From Hyaloscypha bicolor E (taxonomy: Eukaryota; Ascomycota; Leotiomycetes; Helotiales; Hyaloscyphaceae): a DNA stretch of 64,000 nt. Made by a program: the position numbers and the translations under genes. Positions within the stretch are counted from its first letter, which is position 1, and every line of letters begins with the position of its first letter. The stretch is from the NCBI RefSeq assembly GCF_002865645.1, contig NW_020194684.1, positions 4,937,952 to 5,001,951 on the forward strand, written 5' to 3'. The notes under the pieces are model-generated. The model searched no databases. It saw nothing but the letters and a program-made list of their open reading frames with translations, and was not told the DNA's origin. Shown piece by piece: positions 11,210 through 22,834 of this stretch.

Positions 11210-11584
11210 TCCAGAATTTGAATGCGGGTTTGATAACTGAAAGCGAACGCTCTTTTTAATGGTTCAGATTCGGAAAAGGTGAAACAGTTGGTAAAGTACC
11301 CCTCCGAAGAGTGGATGGGGCCTATAAATCGCGTTTTCGACCTTGAAAGGTATGATGTTTACATTGTACTAAAATGAACCTCAACTGCCGCGGAGCAACC
11401 TCCCAACTCAAATCAAACGTATTTGAAATGAAAGGGGGTCCAAATAGAAAATAGCAACAATAATCAAGTTAGCAAGGGTGTGCGATCACTTGATGCTCCG
11501 GCGGAACGGAATTCACCATAATGAATGGACAGAATTTCAGCGCATTAAATGGGTATCTTATTGATAACATTTTGTAATCTTACA
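11210..11584. other. Spacer between the hydrolase pseudogene and the Moco sulfurase 3' end
   Basis: Holds the former promoter of the pseudogene and the 3' UTR of the sulfurase gene. No gene is seen. Confidence 0.4.
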
Positions 11585-14069
11585 TCAACTCTCTATCAAC
11601 ACAACTTCTCCTACCCTAATTGTTGGATATTGACCTTCTTTCGTCAATTCCTTCGATGGAATATGACACATATGAGAACCAAAGAAGATCTTTGACTCGA
11701 ACCTGCGGGTTTTCGCCAATGTGACGAACGGCTCTTCATTCTTTTCTGCACTGTCTTGATCGACACAGATCATATGGCATCGCCGACATGAACCGAGCAT
11801 TTGAAAAGTCTGCCGTCCGATGCGAAGGCCTGTCCAGTGGTCTTCCGAATATGGTTCCTGTCTCTCAGAAGTGGCAGAGGCCAGAACAACGTTTGCCCGG
11901 AAGACGGAGGCAGATGCTGGCTTACCGCCACTTCGAATGATCTCCTCATTCAGCGCATCAAGGCTTGCCCTATTTATCGCCAGAATAGGGCTCTCGTTCG
12001 ATAAGAGAATAGGGCGTTTTTGAACTTCGCTGTCTGAGTCGGGCGGCGTTGGGGGTGCTGGGAATGTTCCAGGCACATCCGGAACAAAATCTGTCTTTGG
12101 CCTCTGGTGCTTCTGCATATGGGCTTTCGAGTGTCTTGTGCCGAAACCGGACCCTCCGGCGGGAAATCTAGCAAGGACGCAAGACACTCCGAGTATTTCT
12201 GAGAAGTATTTGTTGATTTCTTTCTTCCCATACATGCGAGTAACAACAGCTTCACCGCAGACACGTGAAGAGAGAGATTTCTTCGATTCGGAGCCACTGT
12301 AGAATGCTGGGTTCTCCGAGAGAGGAACACTGATCTCTTTGGGCAGGCCCTGCGGTAAGGTGCCCTGATATCGCACATGCAGCAAACCCCCTTCAAAGTC
12401 AATCATCGGTCGAAGTAGAGCCATTCGCGGATGTCGTTTCTGACTCAATGCCTGCCCAGTCCCCCAATGAACTAAACACCATTCTCGATCCCAAGCAAGA
12501 CCTTCCGGTCTCACTTCCCAACCAGTCTCTGGAGGAATCTCTAAACCCCCACAGCTCTTGATAGGATAAATGGTGAGACTTTCGACAAAAAGATGACCCA
12601 GGCTTTGACTGACGGAGAGAGGCGAAACTGGCGGAGAAGTTACAGTCTCGCAGTAGAATTCATCGACAAAAGATATGAATGCTTCAGCATCACTCTTTGT
12701 ACTCATTGCACCCACGCTAGCTCTAATGACTCCTGTAATCTTGCCTCCATAAATGTCTGCTTCGGTGCCACATTTGAAACCAGACGAGAAATTTTGTCTC
12801 ATTTCCCAGGGCTCGAGATTCAAACAAGCTGCAACGCCACCCGGATTGCAAAGTCCCCCACTCCTGACATGGAACTTCCGGACAGCTGCAAGCTTCTCGA
12901 ACTCGGTGTTGCTGACCCAAGCTCCATGGCTGTTCTTGAGATTGAAAGCAACGATCGGACCTTGCATATGAGGACTGGGCTTGGAGTTGAAGCCATGAGA
13001 GTGCATCACACATACTGGCTCAGAATTTGAATGTCGCAGGTTAGCCAAGCCATCATAAAGCCTTTGGGCAAGAAAAGTAGCATGCTGCGAAATTTGGTCC
13101 ATGGTTCCGTACAATTGTTTGTGGGTAGCAATTGCGGCATCTAGTGCCAGTATATTATGGAATGGCAGAGTACCGTCTTCAAGACTTTCATGAAGAGACT
13201 GAGCTTTTGGTACATGCCACTGTTCCTTGACGCACAATACCATATCCACTGTCCCGCCGCCGAAATATCTTCTTTCCTGCAGGATTGCCCCAGATTCCTT
13301 TCGGACAATGAGGGCGCCAAGATCAGGAAATCCGAATATCTTGTAGAAGCTGAGTACAGTGAAGTCTGGAGCTGTGTTTGCGTCGCCCAAATCTAATTGG
13401 GCAGTTGAAACAAAGGCTGATGCATCCAACAAGGTGTATGTTGTGGAAGTCGAGTTGTTAAGCTTCCGAGCCCGAGAGGCCCATGACAGGGGCAGGCGTC
13501 GTCCATCCATATTCGATTGAGCCGGAAATGCGAAGAGATTAGTCTTCGAACCCGTTTCCTCGTCCACGAGACTTTCTCTGCCAGAGAGCCAACGTTCGAC
13601 ATCAAGATCAACCAGACACTGACTGGAGACTGCGTTCTCCCGAACTCCAATGAGACTTGTATGTGCAGCTCTGTGATAGCCATATTTAAAACCACCGTCA
13701 CACTCTCGCAGAGCTTCCATAACCAATTTGATACCAGCAGTCGCATTGGCCACGAATATGAGATCGAACTCGTCTGGATCGGCATTGAAGAATCGTAAGG
13801 CTTTCAATCGAATATCTTCGATACGGTGTGTCGATAGTTGAGAGGACCCTGAAGCTGAATGGGGATTTCCAAACAAGTTTCCCATCATATCAGCGGTGAA
13901 CCTCTCCATGAGAGATTTGGAATACAGAGTCGTGCCGGCATGGTCGAGATACACGGCATCTAAATGTTGTAAGCTTTAACATCAAACACCACAAGTAATT
14001 CTTACCCGCGAGCATAGGATATTCCTTTTCCCTGAACTCTTCAACATTTCTGTTGTATCCAGTTTCCAT
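11585..14069 (-). CDS. hxB: Molybdenum cofactor sulfurase
   Basis: Two exons: 14069-14006 (METGYNRNVEEFREKEYPMLA) and 13959-11585, total 812 aa, with a 46-bp intron. The N-terminal two thirds is a class V aminotransferase/cysteine desulfurase fold: YLDHAGTTLYS, a phosphate-binding region FVANATAGIKL, and the PLP lysine in SFYKIFGFPDLG (about residue 228). The C-terminus has a beta-barrel MOSC_N segment (ESLTIYPIKSCGGLEI) and a MOSC domain with GSCRRCHMICVDQ. It transfers sulfur from cysteine to the Mo centre, activating xanthine dehydrogenase and aldehyde oxidase type enzymes in the cytosol. Length and domain order match Aspergillus HxB and animal MOCOS. It is divergently transcribed from the mitoribosomal gene at 14369. 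Confidence 0.95.
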
Positions 14070-14368
14070 TGCAACGGCAATTGTACTTTGTTGCTGGTCG
14101 TTTCAGTATGTTATCCTCATTCAGTGAGAATAACATACAGGACAACTCAACATGGAGTCGCATCCTTCTTGAAGTAGCTTTTACAGAGGCGTCCGGAGAG
14201 CAGCGGGTCGTGGGAATTTCCCACTTCTTATCAATGGAAAGCGGAGGTCGCCTGCTCACGTGGGACGCCACTCATAGAGTTTGAAGCCTGATTTTCCAGG
14301 TTCAAATAAAAATCACGATTTCGATTCGAAATATCATCGTGAAGTCCACAGCTTCACGTCTTCCAACC
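14070..14368. promoter_or_regulatory. Bidirectional promoter, Moco sulfurase / mitoribosomal protein
   Basis: 299 bp between two diverging start codons. It contains TTATC/GATAA-type elements (near 14110 and 14226), which could be GATA-factor sites, but such short motifs occur by chance. Confidence 0.55.
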
Positions 14369-15342
14369 ATGTTACGGCCACGTCTCTTTCGAATAGGGAA
14401 TTCCCTAAGGACGTTCCGGCGATCCGTTCACAGTGTTCCTTCGCTCATGCATGATTTCAGAGAGGGGGTTCCGGGGCTTCTTTCCCCCCAGGGCTTCGAT
14501 ATGGCCTGGACTCAATATCAAGGTCTTATGTTAGAGAAGCTCAGTAGCCTTACAGCAGGTATGTAGCTGGTATTATATTTGCATGCATATGTATGCATAT
14601 ACTCTGGAGAATTGGCTCTCTGTCACAGCAACTTACCTCCAATCCAACTCTTCCTTCCAGCAGATCATAGACTTCTACTGACATGCACCCAGGAGGAGAA
14701 TACGAGTTCAAAACCACAAAGGACATCGCGATCAAGTACGCTCGGGATCCAAACTCAGCACCGATATTCAACTACGCCTCAATGGCACACAACAACGCCT
14801 TCTTCTTCTCCACCATCACGCCCGAGCCGAAACCCATGTCCGCCGAGCTCAAAAAGGACCTCGAAGACTCCTTCGGCTCAATCGAGACCTTACAGCGCGA
14901 GTTGATCGTCACAGCGAGCTCCATGTTCGGGCCCGGCTTCGTCTGGCTCGTGAAATCAAGAGACAGGAAATACTCCATCTTGTGCACATACTTGGCTGGC
15001 TCTCCGTATCCAGGAGCGCATTATAGGAGACAACCAGTGGATATGAACACTGGGGACACTTCGGTGGCAGAGGCGATCAGGAGGACGAATGCTTGGGAGC
15101 CGGTGAATACAGTGGGCTTGCATGGCGCCCAGAGCCAGAAGAAGATGGCGCCTGGCGGAATCGATCTCAATCCGATTTTGTGTATCAATATGTGGGAGCA
15201 TGTGTACCTGCCCGATTACGGGGTCGGCGCGGGTGGTGTGGGAGGCAAGAAGGCGTTTGCGGAGAGCTGGTGGCATGTCATTGATTGGGAAGTCGTGAGG
15301 AAAAATGCTGAGGTCAACCCCCAGAAAAAGTATCTCACTTGA
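14369..15342 (+). CDS. Mitochondrial small-subunit ribosomal protein of the Fe/Mn superoxide dismutase fold (Rsm26/mS42-like)
   Basis: Exons 14369-14558 and 14693-15342 (840 nt, 279 aa). The Arg-rich N-terminus (MLRPRLFRIGNSLRTFRRS) looks like a mitochondrial presequence. The body is superoxide-dismutase-like: ASMAHNNAFFF corresponds to the SOD helix HxNHxxFW, and NMWEHVYLPDYG to DVWEHAYY. At these two sites the metal-ligand His and Asp are replaced by Asn, and only the last His is kept. The protein is therefore unlikely to bind Mn/Fe and fits the structural paralogues built into fungal mitoribosomes (mS42/mS43). An active SOD cannot be formally excluded but is improbable. The intron (134 bp) is longer than most here. 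The start at 14369 was chosen because it opens the presequence. Confidence 0.85.
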
Positions 15343-15910
15343 GGTACGAGGTAGGCATTATAGCATATTGGGAGCAATGAGGCGGCGTTCAGGCTTAAAC
15401 AGATATGTGTATGATAGTGTATGGAGACTACACAAGCATGGGGGGACGTAGACTAAGATGGAGGCTAAAATTCTACTGCATATACACATTCGGAAGTTTC
15501 CTCGATTCCGTCCAGTCTAGTGACTACGAAATGTCTCTTTGAAGAATCTATCTGCGAAGTGCTGTTTTGCTGTTGTCTCTTTCCACCAACATATCTCTCC
15601 AGGTTCTCGAGGATGGAAGTGGCATTCACAATGTTTCACAGTTCAAGCTATTGTTCTCAAGTTTGATTCAATCGGTTCAATTCAAATTACCTAATCCTAT
15701 CCTCAAGGAGTGTTCTATTGCCAATTCCGTCTCAGCCTCTTCAACTTCCAACGAAGTGAGTGCTTTCAAGACCAAGCCCTGGTAAAAAAAAAACGCCCAA
15801 TAATGCCGCCTGCTCATAAGTTTCCTTATCATCACCGAATCGAATACAAAATGCCCGCTCAAAAGATAGATGAAAATAATAATATAAATGGTTCTCGTAA
15901 TGAGTGGTGT
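15343..15910. other. Convergent intergenic spacer
   Basis: 3' UTR space of the mitoribosomal gene (+) and the SAM/PH gene (-). An A-rich run lies near 15785. No gene is seen. Confidence 0.5.
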
Positions 15911-18430
15911 TTAGATCATGTTCCCGTTGACGTTGACCTCGAAGCCTTCATTCTTTTGCTTTAGTGCCTTTGCGAGCATGAGCTCTCGCATCCAGTCAAT
16001 TCTCTCATCGCGGCTCTTGACGGCGAAGTAATGTGTCTTGCACTTTGCGCCGGCATCCTTGCCTTCGCTAGGACCATTGGCCACCATCGCGCTTTCTCTC
16101 TTGCGAAATCTGACAGTCTTGTCGATGGCGGCTGGGATCAGCTGGAAGGCGAATGCTGCCTCGTCTTTCTTGTCTTTCTTGTCACGAGAGATGTTCATGG
16201 CTTTGAAGGCGGCGTTGAGCTTGGAACCAGAAGCGAGTGATGAGCACGCGATGGCGTAGTCGTCGACATCGATGTACTCGAGGGTCTCGAGAGCGCGGGC
16301 ATCTTTGTGCATCGCGAGGCGAGTGCCTTTGAGCGTGAAGTGGTGCTCGTGCCATTCGTGGCGGAGCATCTTGGTCTTGCGCTTCTTCATGGGGCCTGCA
16401 TGGGCGACATCGTCTGGGCCGCGTTCGGTTGGCTGACTGACAGGAGACCACGGCTGAGCTGGCTGAGTTTGACGGGGCTTGGCTTGGATCGGTGAGTTCT
16501 CATCCAGGCGGGGCATGGCGGGGAAGGAGGGTCGGCGCGATGCACGTGATTGAGTACGTTGGGGAACTGAGGTGCCGCTGCGGTACGACATGTTCGGTGG
16601 TACGGATTGTGAGATCTCACGTGGGACCGGCCCGATTGGGATAGCGGTCACTGGGACGTCCATCTCAGAGAAAGGGGTTCCGAAGCGATAGAAGGCAGAG
16701 GCCGTTGGGGTAGTAGTATTATTGCTGCGGAGCTCTGGAGACATAGCCTCAACACGTTCCATGCGGTATGGGGCAAAGGTATTGGCGCTTGCAGCACGTG
16801 GAGGAGGGGCCGGACGGGGAGGACCTGGGATAGCGAGCTTGGGAAGTCCGCGTAGCCCAGTGTGGGGATTCTGACTAGCTGGAGTTTTGCTTGCTGGAGC
16901 AGCTTGGCTTTGACGCTGAGCTGGGTGGGGTGATACAGGCAGCCCAACATGGGGCGTTTGAAGAGCCGGGAACATCTCGTACGGAGGAGTGGGTGGCTCC
17001 TCGGCAGACCAAACGGCTTGCTGTGGGTCGATGTGTTGGAACTTGATGAATTGCTTGACATTCTCCTGTGGGTCCCGTGATTGGATATTTCGAAGGCTGG
17101 CTTCTTCCAAGTGGCGGAAGGCAGGGACTGTAGGACCGAGGACATCGGATGAAGCCACCACTGATGGTACGGCCTCTGAGACAGGTCGGTTGGAGATTGG
17201 TCGAGTGACTTCAGCAACAGCTTCAGCAGTCATTGGATTTCCTGGATCGCCAGCGACCCATATTGAACCACACTCCTGGCTCATTGGATGCTCCTGCTTG
17301 AAGCGGTCAATCAGGCGCTGCTGTCTCCTCCATTTCGAGCAGTTCTCTCCTTTGGCGCACTTGTGAGGTTTGGGCATAACTTGCTCGATGCCGACAATGG
17401 AGACAGACTCAAGTGGTGTGATGTCATCGGAACTGTGCTTTCGGTGCCGTCTTCTTGAACTCTTCCGTCGTCTTGGTTCTTCCTCTGATGGACAGTCGAC
17501 TGACTTATCCCGCCTTGTCGATCTCGATCTATGCCTTGAAAGGTTTCGGAACTCGTTTCGCAGATCTATGCATGGCGAAGCAACTTCCTCGATTGGAGTA
17601 GCTGGCTTCGGAGTGTTTGACGCGCTGCCTCGGAGAACATGTATTTCATTCCAGACCTTTGTTCGTTGTCCAAAAGAGGGAATGTCGAGCTCTCGGAGGT
17701 CCTCAAACTTCAAGGTCGTCAAGATTGCGCCTGAAATGTCGTTCTCCTCGAACTTCTCGACTATTGAAGGCTCAAAGCCAGCGTCGTACATCCACCTTGC
17801 AACTTGTCGTGGCGTCCACAATGTAACCTCGCTCAAGTTTAAGCTCTCAACCGCATCGGTCAGCGAACTGAGATGTCGGTGGCGGGCTGGGATTTCTGGG
17901 ACTCGCGGCGCATCGAAGGCTGCCATTTGTATACTTGAGGGTTTAGGTGTTATTGGAGACATTGCCAGCGTATATTGGTCCTCCTGGAAGCTTATCGAAG
18001 AGTCGACAGAGCTTCGAAATAGATGTGGTCCTGTAGGTCCCTCTACTGCAGCCTTGGCGGCGAGGCCGAAGTCGAAGCCTCTGAATTCGTTGGAGTTTGG
18101 GCTTGGTGTATGTACTTCTTCAAAAGAAGATATCGTTGTCCCACTTTGCTGACCGCTCTGTAGGTCACTGTTAGTAGAGACGGAGAGTGGAGCCGTGATA
18201 GCACTTACTGAATTTATACTGAGGCGTGGTGAGTTGTTATCTTCTATTTCGCTCTCATCGTCCTCGAAGTCTGTATCGAACATCTCTGTCGCTTCAGACA
18301 CTGGCCTTGGCGCGAGTTTCTTCATGTTGAAAAACGCATCTGTGGGCTGTCCCCTCTGGAACATCTCCACCCGCGGATCGATCGGTGTTCTGGGTGAGTG
18401 TGAAGGCTGGCTGAGCGTCAGGAAGAGCAC
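15911..18430 (-). CDS. SAM domain and PH domain protein
   Basis: Large scaffold-type protein (839 codons as an uninterrupted frame, about 17 fewer if the intron at 18158-18208 is spliced). Order: disordered acidic N-terminus; SAM domain at about residues 203-267 (LWTPRQVARWMYDAGF ... DLRELDIPSFGQRTKVW); a basic R/S-rich stretch; a long Pro/Ser-rich linker with PxxP motifs; a C-terminal PH domain (HEWHEHHFTLKGTRLAMHKD ... THYFAVKSRDERIDWMREL). PH domains bind phosphoinositides and SAM domains oligomerise, so a membrane-associated signalling or polarity role, as for yeast Boi1/2-type proteins, is plausible but inferred; no SH3 domain is seen. The start is uncertain: the frame is open 5' of the first in-frame ATG at 18364, so a 5' exon upstream is likely. 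Confidence 0.85.
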   Translation of the reverse strand: MLFLTLSQPSHSPRTPIDPRVEMFQRGQPTDAFFNMKKLAPRPVSEATEMFDTDFEDDESEIEDNNSPRLSINSVSAITAPLSVSTNSDLQSGQQSGTTISSFEEVHTPSPNSNEFRGFDFGLAAKAAVEGPTGPHLFRSSVDSSISFQEDQYTLAMSPITPKPSSIQMAAFDAPRVPEIPARHRHLSSLTDAVESLNLSEVTLWTPRQVARWMYDAGFEPSIVEKFEENDISGAILTTLKFEDLRELDIPSFGQRTKVWNEIHVLRGSASNTPKPATPIEEVASPCIDLRNEFRNLSRHRSRSTRRDKSVDCPSEEEPRRRKSSRRRHRKHSSDDITPLESVSIVGIEQVMPKPHKCAKGENCSKWRRQQRLIDRFKQEHPMSQECGSIWVAGDPGNPMTAEAVAEVTRPISNRPVSEAVPSVVASSDVLGPTVPAFRHLEEASLRNIQSRDPQENVKQFIKFQHIDPQQAVWSAEEPPTPPYEMFPALQTPHVGLPVSPHPAQRQSQAAPASKTPASQNPHTGLRGLPKLAIPGPPRPAPPPRAASANTFAPYRMERVEAMSPELRSNNTTTPTASAFYRFGTPFSEMDVPVTAIPIGPVPREISQSVPPNMSYRSGTSVPQRTQSRASRRPSFPAMPRLDENSPIQAKPRQTQPAQPWSPVSQPTERGPDDVAHAGPMKKRKTKMLRHEWHEHHFTLKGTRLAMHKDARALETLEYIDVDDYAIACSSLASGSKLNAAFKAMNISRDKKDKKDEAAFAFQLIPAAIDKTVRFRKRESAMVANGPSEGKDAGAKCKTHYFAVKSRDERIDWMRELMLAKALKQKNEGFEVNVNGNMI
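18158..18208 (-). other. Probable 51-bp stop-free intron inside the SAM/PH gene
   Basis: The segment begins GTAAGT, contains CTAAC about 18 bases before its end and finishes CTACAG, matching fungal donor, branch and acceptor consensus. Its length is a multiple of three and it has no stop, so both spliced and retained forms stay in frame, differing by 17 residues in the disordered N-terminus. Confidence 0.6.
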
Positions 18431-19180
18431 ACAGTTGTGTTCATGGGTATCAAAAACTGACCATATTGCCCGATATGTGGTGGGGTATCGCTGGGAGAGG
18501 AAAAGTGCTAGAAGACTAGCTTTTGCCGTTGCCGGTCAACTTTCTTGTATAAGACTGAAGGAACAACGAGTATGAGATGATGGGATAGGAAAGAGCAGCA
18601 GATGTTCAAACTTGACGAGCGGCAAAGAGGAGAAGCATCAAGAGAAAGTGTTGGTGATGCCGGCGCCTAGCAGAGTATATGTATCGGGCTCAGTGTCAGC
18701 GACATCGTGGGCCAGTGGGCTTTTGTCGTCAAAGCGCCAATGGGGGGCAGGGTGATGCTGGGACAGGTCGCTGCATTGTGACCTGTGCTTCAGTGTTCTG
18801 CATGTGTGACTATTCTTGCCCAGTGGCAGCAAGTCGCCAGCGGCTTCTTCCTCAGTTGGCTGGAATGGCGGTGGATGGCGGAGGATGGCGTTGAATGGCG
18901 GTAGTTCGGCTGTCTCGTGCAGCGAGACCCCGCCTTTGCAGCCCAGCGGGCCACTCAGGTTTTGCCGGATGGAGAGAGATGGCGAGGACGTGCAGCCCGC
19001 CAATGGGAGCGCGGGGACGCTGAGGATTTTGGCCGCCTCGTCTGGTGATTGGACCGTGGATGGCGGCAAGAATAGCATCTACGCGCCCAGGCCATTCTCG
19101 CACTCCCATTTGCCAATCCGGCCCAGTCTGGGGCCGACGACCGCCTCGGTGCGAACGGGACGAGCAGACCCTGAGCGAGC

Positions 19181-19240
19181 AATGGCTCTCGATGGCTCTC
19201 GATGGCTCTCGATGGCTCTCGATGTCTCTCGATGTCTCTC
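19181..19240. repeat. Six tandem 10-bp units
   Basis: Unit GATGGCTCTC repeated (first unit AATGGCTCTC); the last two units read GATGTCTCTC. Perfect periodicity of 10 bp over 60 bp. Confidence 0.9.
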
Positions 19241-20483
19241 GCGAATCCTCACGGCGAGGCCAATGGAGTGTTGCAGAGGGCCTCGCACTCTCAAACCCTC
19301 CCCCCTTTCGCCTTGCCATTGGGATCATCAGCGATGGGAGCGGCCCGAGTCGAATCAGGGACGGAGCAACGCTCACCGGCCGTATCCGCAGTCCACACTA
19401 CAACGACAAGGTACATCGATACTCGACTGATCACGACGTTGGATCTGTGATGGGGTGTCGTGATCTACAGGCAATCCTACATTGTTGCTGCAGTCGCTCT
19501 GCGAGAGCAGCTGTGGTTCGTCCATTGTTCGCAGAATCGTGATTCCCCACCAGGATCGATTTTTGCAATATGCAAGATGCGCTGTGCCCGCGATGTGCGC
19601 TCCCGCCCCTAGCCAAATGGCTAAAGGCAAGCCCGTGGCGTTGGGGGGCCCTGCACAATGATCCGACGTTCTGTGGAGTGTGGTGTACAATCTCTGCAAA
19701 GGGCTGGGCCGCGATTGCTTCAATCTCTTCACTGTTGGTTGGCAGAGGAGACAAAGTTTCAAATTACGAATGTTGCAGCTGGCAGGAATTTTCACGTCAG
19801 ACGTCCGTCGGCTCCAGTGCCGGGAGATTTGGGAGCTGAATGGAGGAAGTCCACCTGACAAGAGTTGGGCCGCGGATTACCGCAAAGGGACATGTATTGG
19901 CTACAAAATCCTGCGCACCGCAACGAATGGTTACGAAACTGTTGAAGGGACTCGTGCGACACAACTCTCCGTGGAAGGATCCCCGGAGAGAGTCCATAAC
20001 GGTTTCTCCAGGTCTGAGAATCTCTCCGGCCAATTGATCGAGATAAAGCACTCACACCAGACTCACATGATTGAAATCTCATGCGAGATTCCTTGTTGTA
20101 TCCAAAGAGACGAAGAATGTCCGGATGGTCGACGAGTCTGAGACCTGGAGAAGAATGGTGTCACGCTGTTCTGAAATTTGCATGACATCGAATCGCAGTT
20201 GAGCATCCAAGAATCTTCAAGATGCAAGAAACTCAACGCGGAGTGCGGTAGAGGCGGGAGGTCGCAGCTCAACAGCCACCTCAAAGTTCTCGAACGACTG
20301 GGATACCTCCCCGACAGATCACAATCTAGATGCCCATGCACTTGCTCGTCGACGAATTGCACAATGAAGCTCGTGTCTCAAAAATCTCTCGTCGAGTGAT
20401 GACAATTGATGAGCAACCGTCTCGACACAGTTATACGACCGCGAGGACAGCATGTTTCGTTTTTCCGGCCGATGTTCCTTTTC

Positions 20484-20518
20484 GCACATCGCACATTGCA
20501 CATTGCACATTGCACATT
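20484..20518. repeat. Five tandem 7-bp units
   Basis: GCACATC followed by four copies of GCACATT, a 7-bp microsatellite-like tract in non-coding sequence. Confidence 0.85.
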
Positions 20519-22834
20519 TAACACATTATGCCGGCACTCGATATCACCAAGCATGGTGACATCGATAAGTTCATCTGGCTCCCGAGCTGTGCATCCGCGG
20601 CGGAATGAAGAAGAGCTCGATTGTGCGAGGCCACAAAAGCCTTCGATGCATGGCTGCCAGATCCCAGGCGATTTGATAGCAGAACAGATCTTTTCTGATA
20701 AGGGTGGAGCGGGCAGGGTGTACAGAGGCTGCCGAAAGCCGTGAGAGGTTGCTACTCCGTACTCAGTGCTCACGGCTGCTCACGGCTGCTGCATGGCAAG
20801 GCACTGAGCACATGACGGGGTGGGGGATTTGCAGCGAGATGAGAGCGAGACTAATTAACCCTCAAAGTGGTGTGGCTAAAGGGCAAAAATAGACCTGCAT
20901 TGGGCGCGTATTGTGACAACCAAGTGAGAGGCAGGCGCTATTGATTGCTAATTTGGTTCCCTTTGCTGGGCGTCAAATGACCCGTTTTCGGGCAATTATG
21001 TTGCTTTAAATATCTCGGGGGCCGGGGCGGGATCGCTGCTGCTGATATGCATGGGGCCGGGGAGGCTTGCAGCAAATGCACGCACGTTCGTGCAGGGAAG
21101 CCCACCACCCCGCAACGGGAGACACCCGCACAGCCGTTGCAATTGGCCCAAGCTGGTAGCAAGGGCCCCCTGCTCTATGAACGGCATCATCATTCATCTT
21201 TGCCTTTTGCCGCTCCTCGCTTCCTGTTTGGTTCCCGCGAATGACGCTAATGTAGTCTATCACAACGTCCTGTCCAGTTGCACCGCGCAGATGTTGCCTG
21301 TACCACCTCACCTGCGCAGCCAACCTGGACGTCGCTCGGAGCTTGAGCAATCATGGCTGCCATGCCCTGGTCAACCCTCAATCAGCCGTGAAACCCTCGT
21401 CGAGTTGTCCATCATTCTCGCCCTTCGGACGAGCCTCACTGGTCCATTTACGTGGCCAATCTCGAGCTGACCGCCCTTTGGCGCTACACGATTCGCCGAG
21501 CTCGAGATTCGAAGGCAGGATCTGCTGCTTCGGGCCCCGGGCACAGAGGAGCTTCGTTCCACAACTGACGAGTGAGGCTTCCTCACCGCCGACTTCGGTT
21601 GCGGCAGACAGTCACTTGCTCAGGGGCGGGAACGAGTCCTTGACAGACGCGGCATACGCCTGCCACTCAGGGTGGACTGACTCAAACCTCGAGGCCAGCC
21701 AATTTGCCTTTCTGGCCCTCGAATGATCCCCCAGAGCTGGTCTCTCATCTCAAGAGGCTCCAGGAAGCTGCGCTGCAATCTCGACGTCTGTGGGAGCTTT
21801 AGACGAATATGCAGGTAAGCAAAGACGAATTCATGGACGGCAGCAAGGGTAGCTATCGCCATGCATACTGTCCTGCAGAAAGCATGGACCAGCTATTCTT
21901 GGCGTGGCAGGGGGTCCATGACGGGGAAGGAGGCCGTCGGCAGCCGATGCCATTGTGCCATTATCCCACGCAGCCACTTTGCAACGTAGCCGGAGATACT
22001 CGAGTAAGCGAGGCTCTCATGCAGCAGGGCTCTGCCCACTTTGGGGCATCGTCCTATGCGTCCTGCAGCCGGCCTGCTTCCCTGCCGCAAATCAGAGGTG
22101 TTGAGTATTCGGGGGCGGGGCGGTTGGGCATGGGTTTGCATGACTCCATGAGGCGCCTCGCGAAAATAGCTCGCAATGCCCATGACCATCTGGTCCTCGA
22201 TATCGACCTCCCCCAATCGCGGGCCACTTGTCTCGCGGCCTCGAGCTTGGCCCCCCTGCACAATAACTCTGGCCTGGGTGTGAATCCCGATTTGGACCCA
22301 ACCATTGTTCGTTGTTCCGCTCGGATGTTGGTCCTCGAGAAAGTGTCTCTCGTTCGTGCTGGCTGACACCCATTTCTCCTGGGTCAACTTAAACGGCACC
22401 ACACAGCTGCCTGATTCCCTTGCCCTTCTCCCGTCAGAAGCCACTAGCTGCACGTGTGCATGCAAGTCCTAGTAACCGGATCTGGCTGGCAGGAATAGTT
22501 CCTTCCATCTTAGTTGGTATCCAAGAATAGCTCTCTGGATAATCGATGGCTTGAGATGCATTTGCAGAAGCTCTCATATATAGATGCACCAAGACACAAC
22601 CTCATAGGGTTTCGACGCTACGAGAGTTGAAGGCCATCAGTGTGAGTCTGTCCTCGTTCTCGCCCCTCCTCCGACCTCATCTCCTCCTCACCAAATATCA
22701 AAGACAAGCTGGACTTGCTTTGACCCGTCACTCATTAATAATTTAATCACTCCCCGGCCTCGCCAATTATCGACTCGGCATATCCTGGTCGCTCGGTCAC
22801 GCTCTTGCCCCCACCATTCGCATGCGAGGTACAA

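Larger units (their letters stand above)
18431..22834. other. 4.4-kb region without a supportable gene
   Basis: Many overlapping frames of 60-200 codons occur on both strands (largest 18816-19430 + and 21893-22465 -), but opposite-strand frames are equally long and none has a domain or plausible splice structure. It contains short tandem repeats (19181-19240, 20484-20518, and a degenerate GGATGGCGG cluster around 18868-18900). It must hold the 5' end of the SAM/PH gene and the promoter of the zinc-cluster regulator at 22835. A non-coding RNA or long regulatory region is possible but not shown. Confidence 0.5.

Noticed and set aside
21809..22465. Opposing frames of 185 and 190 codons
   Set aside because: They mirror each other on both strands, lack motifs and splice structure, and cannot both be real; neither is favoured.
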